A DNA stretch of 64,000 bases, taken from assembly GCA_963677655.1 (NCBI GenBank), contig OY782088.1; one strand, written 5' to 3'. The translations under genes were made by a program, and so were the position numbers. The DNA comes from Saccharicrinis sp963677655. Its GTDB lineage: Bacteria > Bacteroidota > Bacteroidia > Bacteroidales > Marinilabiliaceae. Below the pieces are notes generated by a model. The model was not told the origin of the DNA, did not search any database, and saw only the letters and a list, made by a program, of their open reading frames with translations. The number at the start of each line of letters is the position of its first letter. The first letter of the stretch is position 1. Below, one piece after another: positions 1 through 9,226 of this stretch.

Positions 1-2
1 TA

Positions 3-338
3 AAGCCCAACGGTAAACTATTGATTCAAACAGTTAATTATGATTGGGTTTTAAAGAATCATATTAAATCATTACCCACAATTGAAAGTGATCATTATAT
101 TTTTGAAAGAGATTACGAGTATGATAAAGCCAGATGTCAGATTCAGTTTATTACACATTTGGTGTCGAAAATAGAAGGTGACAAGCAAACTCAAAAAGCT
201 TTATTGTTTCCCATCGTTAAAGAACAATTGAATGAAATTTTAGGTAAGTATTTTACAGATATAAAATTTTATGCATCATTTAATAAAGATGAATGGCATG
301 AGGATTCATTTCATACAGTAATAGAGGCAATTGTATAG
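3..338 (+). CDS. C-terminal part of a class I SAM-dependent methyltransferase (cut by window edge)
   Basis: The reading frame is open to the left edge, so only the last ~111 codons are present. The visible start reads K-P-N-G-K-L-L-I-Q-T-V-N-Y, which matches the beta-strand after motif IV of class I methyltransferases (LKPGG followed by a strand). A helical segment follows, then a C-terminal strand pair ending H-T-V-I-E-A-I-V. The SAM-binding GxGxG part would lie outside the window. The substrate cannot be told. It converges with miaA, and a heptamer repeat lies between the two. The family is inferred from fold-like sequence only. Confidence 0.6.
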   Translation, partial: KPNGKLLIQTVNYDWVLKNHIKSLPTIESDHYIFERDYEYDKARCQIQFITHLVSKIEGDKQTQKALLFPIVKEQLNEILGKYFTDIKFYASFNKDEWHEDSFHTVIEAIV

Positions 339-404
339 AGTTTAGGTATATAAATATGGTATTGTTAATCTCTTGGAATACCATTATGGGCGCCATGTAA
401 ATTA

Positions 405-466
405 GTCTAATGTCTAATGTCTAATGTCTAATGTCTAATGTCTAATGTCTAATGTCTAATGTCTAA
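405..466. repeat. Heptamer array, unit GTCTAAT, about 9 copies
   Basis: Nearly nine perfect head-to-tail copies of GTCTAAT fill the space between the methyltransferase stop and miaA. The unit is 7 bp like most other arrays in this window, and its permutation NNNNTAA/NNNCTAA relates it to them. There is no inverted second arm here. Confidence 0.95.
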
Positions 467-476
467 GGAAATAAAA

Positions 477-531
477 CACCGGGCAAAAAAAGTAAACCGC
501 GAGATTGATTAATAAAAAAATATGCCCGGTG
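477..531 (-). terminator. Large-loop inverted repeat downstream of miaA
   Basis: CACCGGGCA and TGCCCGGTG form a perfect 9-bp stem around a 37-nt AT-rich loop just after the miaA stop. On the minus strand the second arm is followed by TTTTATTT, so it could end miaA transcription. The loop is long for an intrinsic terminator, so this is tentative. Confidence 0.4.
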
Positions 532-546
532 AAAAAAAATCTTTTG

Positions 547-1461
547 TTAGGAATTGCAATTTAATATTAAACTATCAATATGTGAAATAATTTTTGCAAT
601 TTCATTTGGCCTAAACCATTGGGTTTCGGCGTCTTTTTTAAACCATGTTAATTGTTTTTTTGCATAACGCCTTGTGTTTCTTTTTATTAATTCAATTGCT
701 TTATTAAGATCATAATCACCATCAAAATATCCAAATAATTCTTTGTATCCTACAGTGTTTAATGAGTTTAATTCTTTTAATGGATAAAATTGTTTGGCTT
801 CCTCAACTAATCCCATTTCTATCATCTGATCAACTCTTAAATTAATCCTGTTATACACTTCTTCGCGTTCCAGTTCTAATCCCACTTTTATAATTTGGAA
901 AGGACGTTTTTTAACAGTGTTAGTTCTTAAAGAGCTATATGTTTTACCAGTCATTAAACAGACTTCAACGGCATGGATAACCCTTTTGTGATTCATTAAA
1001 TCCACTTGTTCATAAAAAACAGGATCTAATTGTTTTAATTGTCTTCTGATAGAATCAATTCCTTCCGTATTATATTGATTCATTAAATTATCGCGAAGTT
1101 CCTGGTCAATTGTAGGAATTTCATCAATACCTTTACAAATAGCATCGATGTACATCATGGAACCTCCTGTAAGTACAAGCTGATTATGCGTTTTAAAAAG
1201 TTCTTCGGTAAATTTCAATGCATCTTGTTCAAATTCCCATGCACTATAATAATCATGTATTGAATGAGAACCTATGTTGTGATGTTTTGCTTCCCTTAGT
1301 TCTTCTTCACTTGGAGTGGCAGTACCAATTTTTAATTCTTTAAATATCTGTCTTGAGTCGGCAGAAATAATGTCTGTTTTGTAATGTTTTGCTATTTCTA
1401 TACTGGTTTTTGTTTTACCAATTCCAGTAGGGCCGACTACTACAATTAAAAATTTATGCAT
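547..1461 (-). CDS. miaA: tRNA dimethylallyltransferase MiaA
   Basis: Transfers a dimethylallyl group from DMAPP to N6 of A37 in tRNAs reading UNN codons. The P-loop G-P-T-G-I-G-K-T is at residues 10-17, the conserved D-S-R-Q-I-F at 35-40, K-I-G-T-A at about 45-49, and L-T-G-G-S-x-M-Y-I-D near residue 100. At 304 residues it is the usual bacterial length, and the start sits nine residues before the P-loop as in homologues. It appears monocistronic, converging on the truncated methyltransferase. Assignment is firm. Confidence 0.95.
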   Translation of the reverse strand: MHKFLIVVVGPTGIGKTKTSIEIAKHYKTDIISADSRQIFKELKIGTATPSEEELREAKHHNIGSHSIHDYYSAWEFEQDALKFTEELFKTHNQLVLTGGSMMYIDAICKGIDEIPTIDQELRDNLMNQYNTEGIDSIRRQLKQLDPVFYEQVDLMNHKRVIHAVEVCLMTGKTYSSLRTNTVKKRPFQIIKVGLELEREEVYNRINLRVDQMIEMGLVEEAKQFYPLKELNSLNTVGYKELFGYFDGDYDLNKAIELIKRNTRRYAKKQLTWFKKDAETQWFRPNEIAKIISHIDSLILNCNS

Positions 1462-1701
1462 TAATGTTATTAAATTGAAAGTAATTATTCAGTATCGGGT
1501 ATCAAACGCATTAAGATCCTATTTGTTTACCATTAAATTACTTTAATGCCAGAGAACTTTATAAGTAGCTTCAAATTATTTTATCTCACTATTTAAAGTT
1601 TGATTAAAAACAAAATGAATGTATATCTTTTGTTTTTTTGATTACACGCTAACTCTTAATGGTTTGTGTCTTGCGATTGAATAAATACAATTGAAATGTT
1701 A

Positions 1702-2253
1702 TTAATAATCATCCAGATCATCGGTATATGATATCATAGAGTCGTCATCCAGATCAATATCGGGAAAATTGAAGTCGTCATCATCAAAACCCAATTGTTT
1801 TTCAAGTGTTTCTTCTCCTTCAACAGGACCTTCTCCTAATAAATCACTTAAGTCTAATTGTTGAGGAGGATTTCCTTCTGAATAAAGGCACTTGATTTCA
1901 TTACAATCGTTATTATTTATGTCATAACATTCAACAAAAAGGTTCCTTTCGTTAAAGAAGTCAAAAACATATAACAACCTTTGCTTTTGTTGCGTAATGA
2001 AATCTTTGATTTTTGTATCGGCCATAATAAATGAACTCGAAGTTTCATCCATAGCCATATCTATAAGTGTAATTTCTTTCTCTTTATTCCACTCTTCATC
2101 AGTAATGAAAAAAGAAGCCATTTGACCCTCGTCAAAATTTAATAAATTCTGAATAAAGTTATGTAATTCAAAAAAAGTTGCTTCTCCTCCTACTTCAATA
2201 TCTCTGATAAAGTCCTCGTCTTCTGCAGAAATTAATCTTAATCTTATTGTCAT
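1702..2253 (-). CDS. Plasmid pRiA4b ORF-3-like (TnpR passenger-like) acidic protein
   Basis: 183 residues. The N-terminal half (M-T-I-R-L-R-L-I-S, then E-A-T-F-x-E-L-H-N-F-I and A-S-F-F-I-T-D-E-E-W) matches the pRiA4b ORF-3 / IS1096 TnpR-passenger family, common as a stand-alone protein in Bacteroidota. The last ~35 residues are strongly acidic (runs of D and E), giving a charged tail. No catalytic motif is visible and no transposase is nearby, so it looks like a resident protein rather than an IS passenger. Function unknown. Confidence 0.75.
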   Translation of the reverse strand: MTIRLRLISAEDEDFIRDIEVGGEATFFELHNFIQNLLNFDEGQMASFFITDEEWNKEKEITLIDMAMDETSSSFIMADTKIKDFITQQKQRLLYVFDFFNERNLFVECYDINNNDCNEIKCLYSEGNPPQQLDLSDLLGEGPVEGEETLEKQLGFDDDDFNFPDIDLDDDSMISYTDDLDDY

Positions 2254-2550
2254 GCTTGTTTTTTTTCAGTCGGCAAATATATAAAAACATCTGATGTGAC
2301 ATTCATAATGTAAATAATATATGCTAACCAATTGATGTTGTATTGATTGTGTCTGAATTTTTAAAAAATAAAATGCGTTAATCAGGTATATTAACGTATA
2401 TATTTACTAAAGGTTTTTATAATGATAGATTTATTTTTGTTTAACATGTAATTCATGATTTTTTATATTAATAAGTTTTACTATTTATTGGTTTTTAGAT
2501 ATTTGTAGTTGTTTGTTTTATCTGAAATGATATTGTTGTTAACGTATTTT
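2254..2550. other. AT-rich intergenic region
   Basis: About 300 bp with no open frame, no strong hairpin and no recognisable repeat. It separates the spermidine-synthase-like gene from the acidic protein gene, both on the minus strand, and may hold the promoter of the latter. Confidence 0.5.
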
Positions 2551-4932
2551 TTAATTTCCTTGAAGTTTTGTTGCTGAAATTGAAGCAATGAGATAACAAA
2601 TGATTCCGGTAATGTATAAGCTTTTATAACCTAATTCTATTGATAAGATTACGGCCAGAGGAACTGCAAAAACTGAAAAGAATCCATTTACAGCCCATGC
2701 ACTTGGAATTTTATTCTTACGAATGTTCGATAATTTGTGAATTGCCATAGGAAATGGAAATCCCATTAAAAATCCGGTAAATCCAATAATACCTAAGCAT
2801 ATTAAGAACCTAAACATAGAATTAAAAGACAGAGTTGAGTTTATTATTAAAGGAAGAAGAATGATATGGATGCTTAGTATTAATCCTATAGTTAATGGTG
2901 TTTTCCAGTGTTTTAAGTTGTGGATTCTTTCTGAGGTATAGCTTCCTAAACCTGAAAATATTAATAAGGTTGAGATAATTGTAGTTACAGAAAAAACGGG
3001 ATTGTTAAAGTATATGTTAAATTGATGAATAAATACCATCTCTACCATCATGTAGCCTATTCCTATTGTAGAGAAATAGATAAAAGTATTTTTAGAAATA
3101 GAGAAGTGTCCAAAGATTTTAATAGGGAGGAGAATAAATAAAATTCCCAAAATTAAGATAAGAATGAAGGAGATAACAACAATTAAATAACCTAATTCGA
3201 AATAGGGTATGTGGTTGATGTCTTGGTTTTTCAATAGTTGGATAAATGATTTTGCTTTTAAATACTGAGAAAAATAAGGTTTGTTGTCAGTAGTTGGTTT
3301 TATTTTGAAAGGATAATTACTGCAAAAGTTGTCTATATCTGCATTTGATACATTGGAAAGATAGGTGTAGAATAGTGTGTCATTTGTTTGATGAATAAAA
3401 TCATAATGATTAGGTGTGTTATTATAGGTAGGTAAAATCGGGTCAAATAATAGAGAATCGCAAAAGAGTTGGATTTTTATTAAATCCTCCTGAGTGAATT
3501 TTCCTTGTTTTACGAATAATGTAACTAGATTCCAGTTTTTTATGGCAATAATGTATTGGTTTGGATCTTTGATTTCTTGTAAATATAGCATTTGATATAA
3601 AGTTGCAGTTAATCGAAGAGGATTTTTATATGGATAATCCATCCAGCTTGAAATACATAATATACCATCTTTAGAAAGATGTCTCCAGACATCAGTAAAT
3701 GCTTCAATGGTTAAAAAGTTTTGTTCTTGTATGGCATATAAATCTGTTGAGCCGAAATAAGAGCCAATGGTCGGAAAAAGAATGATGTCATATAAAGTAG
3801 TATCTTTTTTTAGGAATGAACGTGTAGAGGAATTTGCAAATCGGATATGTTTACGATGTTTTATCGGTAGGTTGTTTTTGCTAATATTTTGTAATAAAGG
3901 ATTTTCTTCAATTGCTGAAACTTGTTTAGAGTGCATGTTTAATGCTAAATGTATTAATTCTCCAGTGCCGGATTGTACGATTAAAGTTTTATTTGCGGTG
4001 TTTAATTTAAAAGCAAGTGCGCTTGGAGTGTTGTTTAAACAACTAAAAAGATTCATGCTGTCAACAGGTGTATATCCGGCAACTTCACCGTTTACTAAGA
4101 TGATATCAGCTCCTGGTATTGGCTTTGTATTTGTCAGGCTTAATGAGGGAGCATATCTGATTGCAGGAGAACTTATTTTTTGTGTTAATCCATAGGGTGA
4201 ATTAGTTTCCCAATCGATATTTGCATTGGGTAGATTTAAAATTTTACTTCCGCTCTTAAATTCAGAAGACTGAATAGTAGGTGTAAAAAAGTAGCAGCCT
4301 ATAAGTATTGAAGGAATAATTACGTAGTTTATACCTCGTTTTATAATATTTTTGTTCGATTCAAAATAAAATAATGATCCCAGCCAGGTAATGAATGCTA
4401 TTATTGCGGTTAATTGATGGGGTGGACTGATCCACATCAGAACAATTGCTAAAATACCTCCAATTCCTGATCCGGCCATGTTTGCAAAGTATAGTTTTCC
4501 AATTCTTTCAGAATGCTGAGTAAATACCAGGATTATTGCCGTGGCTGCTAATAGAAAGGGGATAAAAAACAAAAGGCATGTAATGATAAATCTTAAGATA
4601 TGAGTGAGATCAACCAATAGAAGGTATGTGTCAAATTGTATTAGATCGGAAGAAGTTAGTATGGGGATGATGGCCATACTCAGACTGGTTAATTTTAATA
4701 ACACAGAGTAGTAATAGGAAAATCTTTTTAGTAGTTGTCTTTTATATATAGTAAATAAAGTTCCCGAAGTTCCAAATCCCAGTAAGGCTATAGATATTAC
4801 CATAAACGCCATGTAGTACCATTGCTGTATAGATAAAATCTGCATTAAAATGATTTGATATCCAATGACAGAAGCGGATAATAAAATAAGACTGATATCC
4901 AGAGGAAAGTATTTTAGTCTTTTATTATTCAT
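2551..4932 (-). CDS. Integral-membrane spermidine-synthase-like protein
   Basis: About 793 residues from the preferred ATG. Three blocks are seen: an N-terminal set of about six to seven hydrophobic helices, a central soluble domain containing I-V-Q-S-G-T-G-E-L-I-H and an acidic strand end typical of a Rossmann methyltransferase or aminopropyltransferase, and a C-terminal block of about six to seven helices. This matches membrane-fused spermidine synthase-like proteins, whose substrate is generally unknown. An upstream in-frame TTG adds seven residues, but the ATG used here overlaps the pcm stop by 8 bp, as in translational coupling. Polyamine synthesis is not proven. Confidence 0.75.
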   Translation of the reverse strand: MNNKRLKYFPLDISLILLSASVIGYQIILMQILSIQQWYYMAFMVISIALLGFGTSGTLFTIYKRQLLKRFSYYYSVLLKLTSLSMAIIPILTSSDLIQFDTYLLLVDLTHILRFIITCLLFFIPFLLAATAIILVFTQHSERIGKLYFANMAGSGIGGILAIVLMWISPPHQLTAIIAFITWLGSLFYFESNKNIIKRGINYVIIPSILIGCYFFTPTIQSSEFKSGSKILNLPNANIDWETNSPYGLTQKISSPAIRYAPSLSLTNTKPIPGADIILVNGEVAGYTPVDSMNLFSCLNNTPSALAFKLNTANKTLIVQSGTGELIHLALNMHSKQVSAIEENPLLQNISKNNLPIKHRKHIRFANSSTRSFLKKDTTLYDIILFPTIGSYFGSTDLYAIQEQNFLTIEAFTDVWRHLSKDGILCISSWMDYPYKNPLRLTATLYQMLYLQEIKDPNQYIIAIKNWNLVTLFVKQGKFTQEDLIKIQLFCDSLLFDPILPTYNNTPNHYDFIHQTNDTLFYTYLSNVSNADIDNFCSNYPFKIKPTTDNKPYFSQYLKAKSFIQLLKNQDINHIPYFELGYLIVVISFILILILGILFILLPIKIFGHFSISKNTFIYFSTIGIGYMMVEMVFIHQFNIYFNNPVFSVTTIISTLLIFSGLGSYTSERIHNLKHWKTPLTIGLILSIHIILLPLIINSTLSFNSMFRFLICLGIIGFTGFLMGFPFPMAIHKLSNIRKNKIPSAWAVNGFFSVFAVPLAVILSIELGYKSLYITGIICYLIASISATKLQGN

Positions 4933-5632
4933 TACTTCGCATAAATGGTACAAATTTTACAGGAAATAAAGTGTTTGTTTTTACCTTATCTCCTTTTTTC
5001 TTAACCATTACCAATTGTTGAACCTGATATGGATGACCTACAGGGATAATCATTATTCCTTCTGGTTTTAACTGTTTAATGAGTGGTGGAGGTATGTAAG
5101 TGGCGGCAGCAGTTACGATTATGGCATCGTAAGGAGCATGTTCTTTCCATCCGTAATATCCATCTCCGCTTTTAATGTATATATTGTTGTACTTAAGTTT
5201 GTTGAGTAATTTTTTGGCGTCATTAGCCAGTTCAGGAATAATTTCTACACTAAATACACTATCGACAATTTCAGCAAGAATGGCTGCCTGATACCCTGAG
5301 CCAGTGCCTATTTCAAGAACTTTAAAGGAAGAATTGGGTTTGATAACTTCAGTCATGTAAGCAACCATAAAAGGCTGTGATATAGTTTGTCCATACCCAA
5401 TAGGAAGAGGATTGTCATCATATGCTCTTTCAAGATAACCTTCTGGAATAAATAAATGTCGTGGAACTTTCTCCATTGCTTTAAGAGTTTCTTTGTGAGA
5501 AATTCCTCTCGATTTTAACTGCTCTATTACCATTGCTGTTCTATCCATTTTATAATCCTCTTCAATCTGTGCAATTACAATGTAATTAGCGGCGAATAAT
5601 AAAAGTATATGTATGATTAAAAATCGAAACAT
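4925..5632 (-). CDS. pcm: Protein-L-isoaspartate O-methyltransferase with signal peptide
   Basis: Repairs isoaspartyl residues by SAM-dependent carboxyl methylation. Residues 1-21 are a hydrophobic signal-like segment ending ...V-I-A-Q, which cytosolic PCMs lack. The core follows: V-P-R-H-x-F at about 56-61, the catalytic-loop G-Q-T-I-S-Q-P at 81-87, and SAM motif I V-L-E-I-G-T-G-S-G-Y at 105-114. 235 residues is PCM length plus the leader. It is coupled to the downstream membrane protein by an 8-bp overlap. Export to the periplasm is inferred from the N-terminus. Confidence 0.9.
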   Translation of the reverse strand: MFRFLIIHILLLFAANYIVIAQIEEDYKMDRTAMVIEQLKSRGISHKETLKAMEKVPRHLFIPEGYLERAYDDNPLPIGYGQTISQPFMVAYMTEVIKPNSSFKVLEIGTGSGYQAAILAEIVDSVFSVEIIPELANDAKKLLNKLKYNNIYIKSGDGYYGWKEHAPYDAIIVTAAATYIPPPLIKQLKPEGIMIIPVGHPYQVQQLVMVKKKGDKVKTNTLFPVKFVPFMRSNE

Positions 5633-6168
5633 AATAGTACCTCTTATCTTGTGTTACAAAAGCGGTTAATTTAAAAATTACATATAGCTTATTTTGGGAT
5701 CCTTTAAAGTGATGAAATTCAGCGTGTAATATGTTGAAATCTTAAGTTTCTATTATAAATAAAGATTTTGAAACATTACTACAATGCTGAAGTTTGCATA
5801 TATAGAGGTTGCCATTAGTAAATTTACGAAAATAGAGGCTCAAAGTCCATTATTATTATAGTATGTAATTACTATTGGTTATTCATTGTGCGTTTATAAA
5901 TGTTAGTACGTTTACTTCTGTTTTATGTAATTATCCTACTCGATATGTGGGAAAAAGTGTAGGTGTGTTAATTTATTGAAATTTAGGGCTGTATTGAAAT
6001 TGTGATTGAATGTTATATGGTTGTTTAATAGTTAAATCCCTAATTCTACATATTTATAAATGATCAATATGATTAAGATTTACTACATTTGAGCAAATTA
6101 ATGCGGAAATTGAACCATGATAATTTTCTATGGTTTATTATAATGGTTCAGGATTAATATAAATTGAT
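5633..6168. other. 536-bp AT-rich divergent intergenic region
   Basis: Lies between the divergent pcm and sulfhydrylase genes and must carry both promoters. No ORF or repeat array is visible. TACATTTG at 6084-6091 fits the Bacteroidota -7 consensus TAnnTTTG for the rightward gene, 77 bp before its ATG, but no TTG at the -33 position is seen. I see no SAM or other riboswitch motif. Confidence 0.5.
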
Positions 6169-7410
6169 ATGACAATTAAGAAGGGATTTACAACGAAATC
6201 ATTACATACCGAGCTGCCACAAAAAGATGCCTATAATGCATTGCATATGCCTGTTTACGATGGTGTTGCATATGAGTTTGATTCAGCTGAAGATATCAGA
6301 GATGCATTTGAGGGAAAAGTATTTGCACATGCATATAGCAGAACTACCAATCCTACCGTAGCATATTTTGAGTATAAGCTTAAAAATTTAACCGGTGCTC
6401 ATGCTACTATTGCCTTATCATCTGGAATGGCAGCAATTTCTAATACTTTATTAGCATTAGTAGAGAAGGGAGGTAATATTGTTTCATCAAATCATTTGTT
6501 TGGACATACTTATGCTCTGCTTAAAGAAACACTTCCTTCGTGGGGAATTGAAGTTCGATTTGTTGATATGAGCAATCTGGAAGCAATTAAGGCTAATATT
6601 GATGATAAAACCAGGGTGTTGTTTTTTGAAACCATTACCAATCCTCAACTTGAATTATTAGATATTGCAGAGGTAAGTAAAATAGCACATGACAATAATG
6701 TAGCTGTTGTTGCTGATACAACAATTACTCCTCCATATGTATTTAAATCATCTGATTTTGGAGTTGATGTAGAGGTCATGTCTGCCACTAAATTTATGTC
6801 TGGTGGTGCTGCTGCTGTTGGTGGTGTGGTAATTGATAATGGAATCTTTAACTGGTCAAAATTACCTGCTTTAAAGTCATGGCATATGGATAATGATATA
6901 AATGCCTTGGTGGTTCGTATCAGAAAAGAAATCTTCAGGCATCTTGGTGGATGTATGACTGCACATACAGCGCATTACTTAAATATGGGATTAGATATTT
7001 TAGCATTGAGGGTTGATCGGTGTGTTGCTAATTGTAAAGAACTGGGTGAGTTTTTTATTAATCATCCTAAGGTTAAGTCTGTAAATTATCCGGGACTCAA
7101 GTATAATAAGTATTATGAATTGAGTAAAAAACAATTTTCTGGTAAGCCTGGTGCTGTTATGACAATTGACCTGGCTACTAAAAAAGAATGTTTTTCATTC
7201 GTAAATAATCTTGAAATAGTACGTAGAGCAACTAATTTAAATGATAATAAAACCTTAATAATTCATCCAGAATCAACTATTTATTGTGAATTCGATGAAA
7301 ATGAAAAGATAGGAATGGAAATAAGGGATACTATGTTGAGGATATCAGTAGGAATAGAAGATGTGGATGATTTAATTGCTGATTTTACTCAGGCTCTTGA
7401 ACAAGTATAG
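6169..7410 (+). CDS. O-acetyl/O-succinylhomoserine sulfhydrylase-type PLP enzyme
   Basis: A 413-residue Cys/Met-metabolism PLP enzyme of fold type I. Y-S-R-T-T-N-P-T (56-63) and S-S-G-M-A-A (84-89) bind the cofactor phosphate, D183 in V-V-A-D-T would hold the pyridine nitrogen, and S-A-T-K (205-208) supplies the Schiff-base lysine K208. The family includes sulfhydrylases, cystathionine gamma-synthase and methionine gamma-lyase. The neighbouring cysteine and sulfite genes favour a sulfhydrylase making homocysteine from sulfide. Methionine gamma-lyase cannot be excluded from sequence alone. The next gene starts 2 bp after its stop. Confidence 0.8.
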   Translation: MTIKKGFTTKSLHTELPQKDAYNALHMPVYDGVAYEFDSAEDIRDAFEGKVFAHAYSRTTNPTVAYFEYKLKNLTGAHATIALSSGMAAISNTLLALVEKGGNIVSSNHLFGHTYALLKETLPSWGIEVRFVDMSNLEAIKANIDDKTRVLFFETITNPQLELLDIAEVSKIAHDNNVAVVADTTITPPYVFKSSDFGVDVEVMSATKFMSGGAAAVGGVVIDNGIFNWSKLPALKSWHMDNDINALVVRIRKEIFRHLGGCMTAHTAHYLNMGLDILALRVDRCVANCKELGEFFINHPKVKSVNYPGLKYNKYYELSKKQFSGKPGAVMTIDLATKKECFSFVNNLEIVRRATNLNDNKTLIIHPESTIYCEFDENEKIGMEIRDTMLRISVGIEDVDDLIADFTQALEQV

Positions 7411-7412
7411 TT

Positions 7413-8594
7413 ATGAACAAGAGACTCCTTTTTTTATTCTTCTTCATCTCTTGGATAAGTAATGTATTTGCTCAAACAGAATCAACAAGCAAGTATAAAT
7501 CAACAACACCCAAAAGTTCATTGGGATTGGTGAATAGTATTACCGCTCTTGCTGATTGGGGAATGGATTTAATTACTATTGAAAGGGAGAATTCAACATT
7601 TTTCTTTTTGCCGGTTGTTGGATATGAAAACAGAACTGGTTTTAGTGTTGGATTGCTTCCTTCATGGAGGTTTTATTTAGGAGGAAAAGAAGAAGGGGCG
7701 GGGTATTACAGACCTTCCAATATTTCTGTGTCAGCAGAGTTTTCAACTTCAGGTATGTACGAGTTTTATACTTCATCAAACTTTTACACAAAAAGTAATT
7801 GGTATTTCAAAACGAAATGGATGTTTCAGTATATGCCTGATCAATATTATCAAATTGGTAATCTTACAGATAAGGAAAACTATTCTGATATTGAAGAAAA
7901 TAAGCTTGAGTTGACTGGGCGAATATTAAAGGTGATTAATAAAGAATGGTTTTTAGGAATTAATTATGATGTTGGATATTATGATGTAAAAAACATTGAA
8001 GGAGATGTTTTTAATGAGGATGTTGTTGGTTACGAAAAGGCATGGATTGCCGGTGTTGGACCGTCAATAACTTATGACAACAGAAATAGTGTGATTTATC
8101 CTGTAAGAGGTTTCTTTCTTGAAACTTCTTATTTAAAATATTTGCCTTCTGTTGCAGATTACGATTTCTCAACTTTTAAATTGGATATGCGAACCTATTT
8201 TGATTTGGGAAAAAACGAACAAGTAATTGCTTTGCAAAGTGTTTTGAAATCATCTTCCGGAGAGGTTCCTTTTTATCGGTTATCAGAAATAGGAGGTAAA
8301 AGGCTCTTTAGGGGTATATCTCATCCCTATAAGTATATAGATAAACATAGTGCATATATTCAGGCTGCATTCAGGTCTAAGTTATGGTGGCGATTAGGTT
8401 GTGAAGTTTTTACCGGAGTGGGAAATGTTTTCCATGATTTTGATTCAGAAATGATAGACAAGATACATGTTATGGGTGGAGCTGGATTAAGATTGCGTGT
8501 GCTTGAAAATGAAAAGTTAAGTTTTAGAATAGATTATGGCATGACTAATAGGGGAGATAGTGGAGTGTTTTTTACTCTGGGAGAAGCTTTCTGA
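7413..8594 (+). CDS. BamA/TamA-family outer-membrane beta-barrel protein
   Basis: 393 residues with a signal peptide (hydrophobic 1-20, ending N-V-F-A-Q). The rest alternates aromatic/hydrophobic and polar residues in strand-like blocks and ends in phenylalanine, as BAM substrates do. V-R-G-F-F-L-E-T and G-G-x-R-L-F-R-G-I resemble the surface-antigen (D15/Omp85) barrel with its V-R-G-F-type motif. There is no POTRA-length N-terminal part, so it is a barrel-only Omp85 relative. It lies 2 bp after the sulfhydrylase gene and is probably co-transcribed. Substrate unknown. Confidence 0.75.
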   Translation: MNKRLLFLFFFISWISNVFAQTESTSKYKSTTPKSSLGLVNSITALADWGMDLITIERENSTFFFLPVVGYENRTGFSVGLLPSWRFYLGGKEEGAGYYRPSNISVSAEFSTSGMYEFYTSSNFYTKSNWYFKTKWMFQYMPDQYYQIGNLTDKENYSDIEENKLELTGRILKVINKEWFLGINYDVGYYDVKNIEGDVFNEDVVGYEKAWIAGVGPSITYDNRNSVIYPVRGFFLETSYLKYLPSVADYDFSTFKLDMRTYFDLGKNEQVIALQSVLKSSSGEVPFYRLSEIGGKRLFRGISHPYKYIDKHSAYIQAAFRSKLWWRLGCEVFTGVGNVFHDFDSEMIDKIHVMGGAGLRLRVLENEKLSFRIDYGMTNRGDSGVFFTLGEAF

Positions 8595-8677
8595 TGAACT
8601 AAATCTCTTTTAATTAGTTAATGTTATACCAATATAATTATTTAGAAATACATCTGAAAGATAGAAATTTATTATAG

Positions 8678-9106
8678 ATGAAGTTATCAAAAAAGACGGA
8701 ATATGGATTGAGGTTTTTGCTATCACTTGCAGAGTTAGCTGAAGGTAAATATATGGGGATTTATCAGATTTCTTTACGTCATAAAATTCCTATGAAATTT
8801 TTAGAAGCCATTGCGGTAACTCTAAAAAAAAGTGGCATGCTTGAAGTGAAAAAAGGAGCAGGTGGTGGTTATAAACTAAGATTAGTTCCTAAAGATATTT
8901 CGTTGTTAATGGTATATGAAGCATTGGATGGTGGCTATAGAAAAGAGTTGCCGGTTAGTGAAGATGATTCAAATAATCAAAAAGCAGTTTATATGGTAGT
9001 AAACCAGGCTATCAATGAAATGACAGATGTATTGAGAAGTAAAACATTAGCTGATATTCAGAAAGAATTTAGAGACAGAAACGAAAGTTTGATGTATTAT
9101 ATTTAG
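8678..9106 (+). CDS. Rrf2-family transcriptional regulator without cysteines (CymR-like)
   Basis: 142 residues. The N-terminal winged helix starts M-K-L-S-K-K-T-E-Y-G-L-R-F-L-L, with a recognition segment I-P-x-K-F-L-E-A-I and wing K-G-A-G-G-G-Y-K-L, all typical of Rrf2. No cysteine occurs anywhere, so it cannot carry the Fe-S cluster of IscR or NsrR. That resembles CymR, the cysteine-metabolism repressor of this family. Its place between a sulfhydrylase and cysK/cysJI fits control of sulfur genes. The regulon is inferred. A heptamer array begins right after its stop. Confidence 0.85.
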   Translation: MKLSKKTEYGLRFLLSLAELAEGKYMGIYQISLRHKIPMKFLEAIAVTLKKSGMLEVKKGAGGGYKLRLVPKDISLLMVYEALDGGYRKELPVSEDDSNNQKAVYMVVNQAINEMTDVLRSKTLADIQKEFRDRNESLMYYI

Positions 9107-9110
9107 CAAG

Positions 9111-9220
9111 TTCTCAGTACACAGTACACAGTACACAGTACACAGTACACAGTGCACAGTATACAGTATATACTGCCGACTGAAGCCTGAAGCCTGTTGC
9201 CTGAAACCTGCCTACTGAAC
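9111..9220. repeat. Heptamer dyad array (NNNCAGT then NNNNACT/NNNNCCT)
   Basis: Eight 7-bp units ending CAGT (mostly ACACAGT) are followed in the same phase by units ending ACT or CCT (GAAGCCT, GCCTACT). The first arm is the reverse complement type of the second, so a long imperfect hairpin can form. It fills the space between two convergent genes, the Rrf2 regulator and the chemotaxis receptor, where it could act as a two-way terminator. Confidence 0.9.
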
Positions 9221-9226
9221 ACAAGT

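Noticed and set aside
1702..2253. Insertion-sequence passenger gene
   Set aside because: The family name comes from a transposon, but no transposase or terminal repeats are near.
3767..4195. Plus-strand 142-codon frame inside the spermidine-synthase-like gene
   Set aside because: Antisense to a clear gene, with no family features.
5633..6168. SAM riboswitch before the sulfhydrylase
   Set aside because: No kink-turn or pseudoknot motif was seen in the AT-rich leader.
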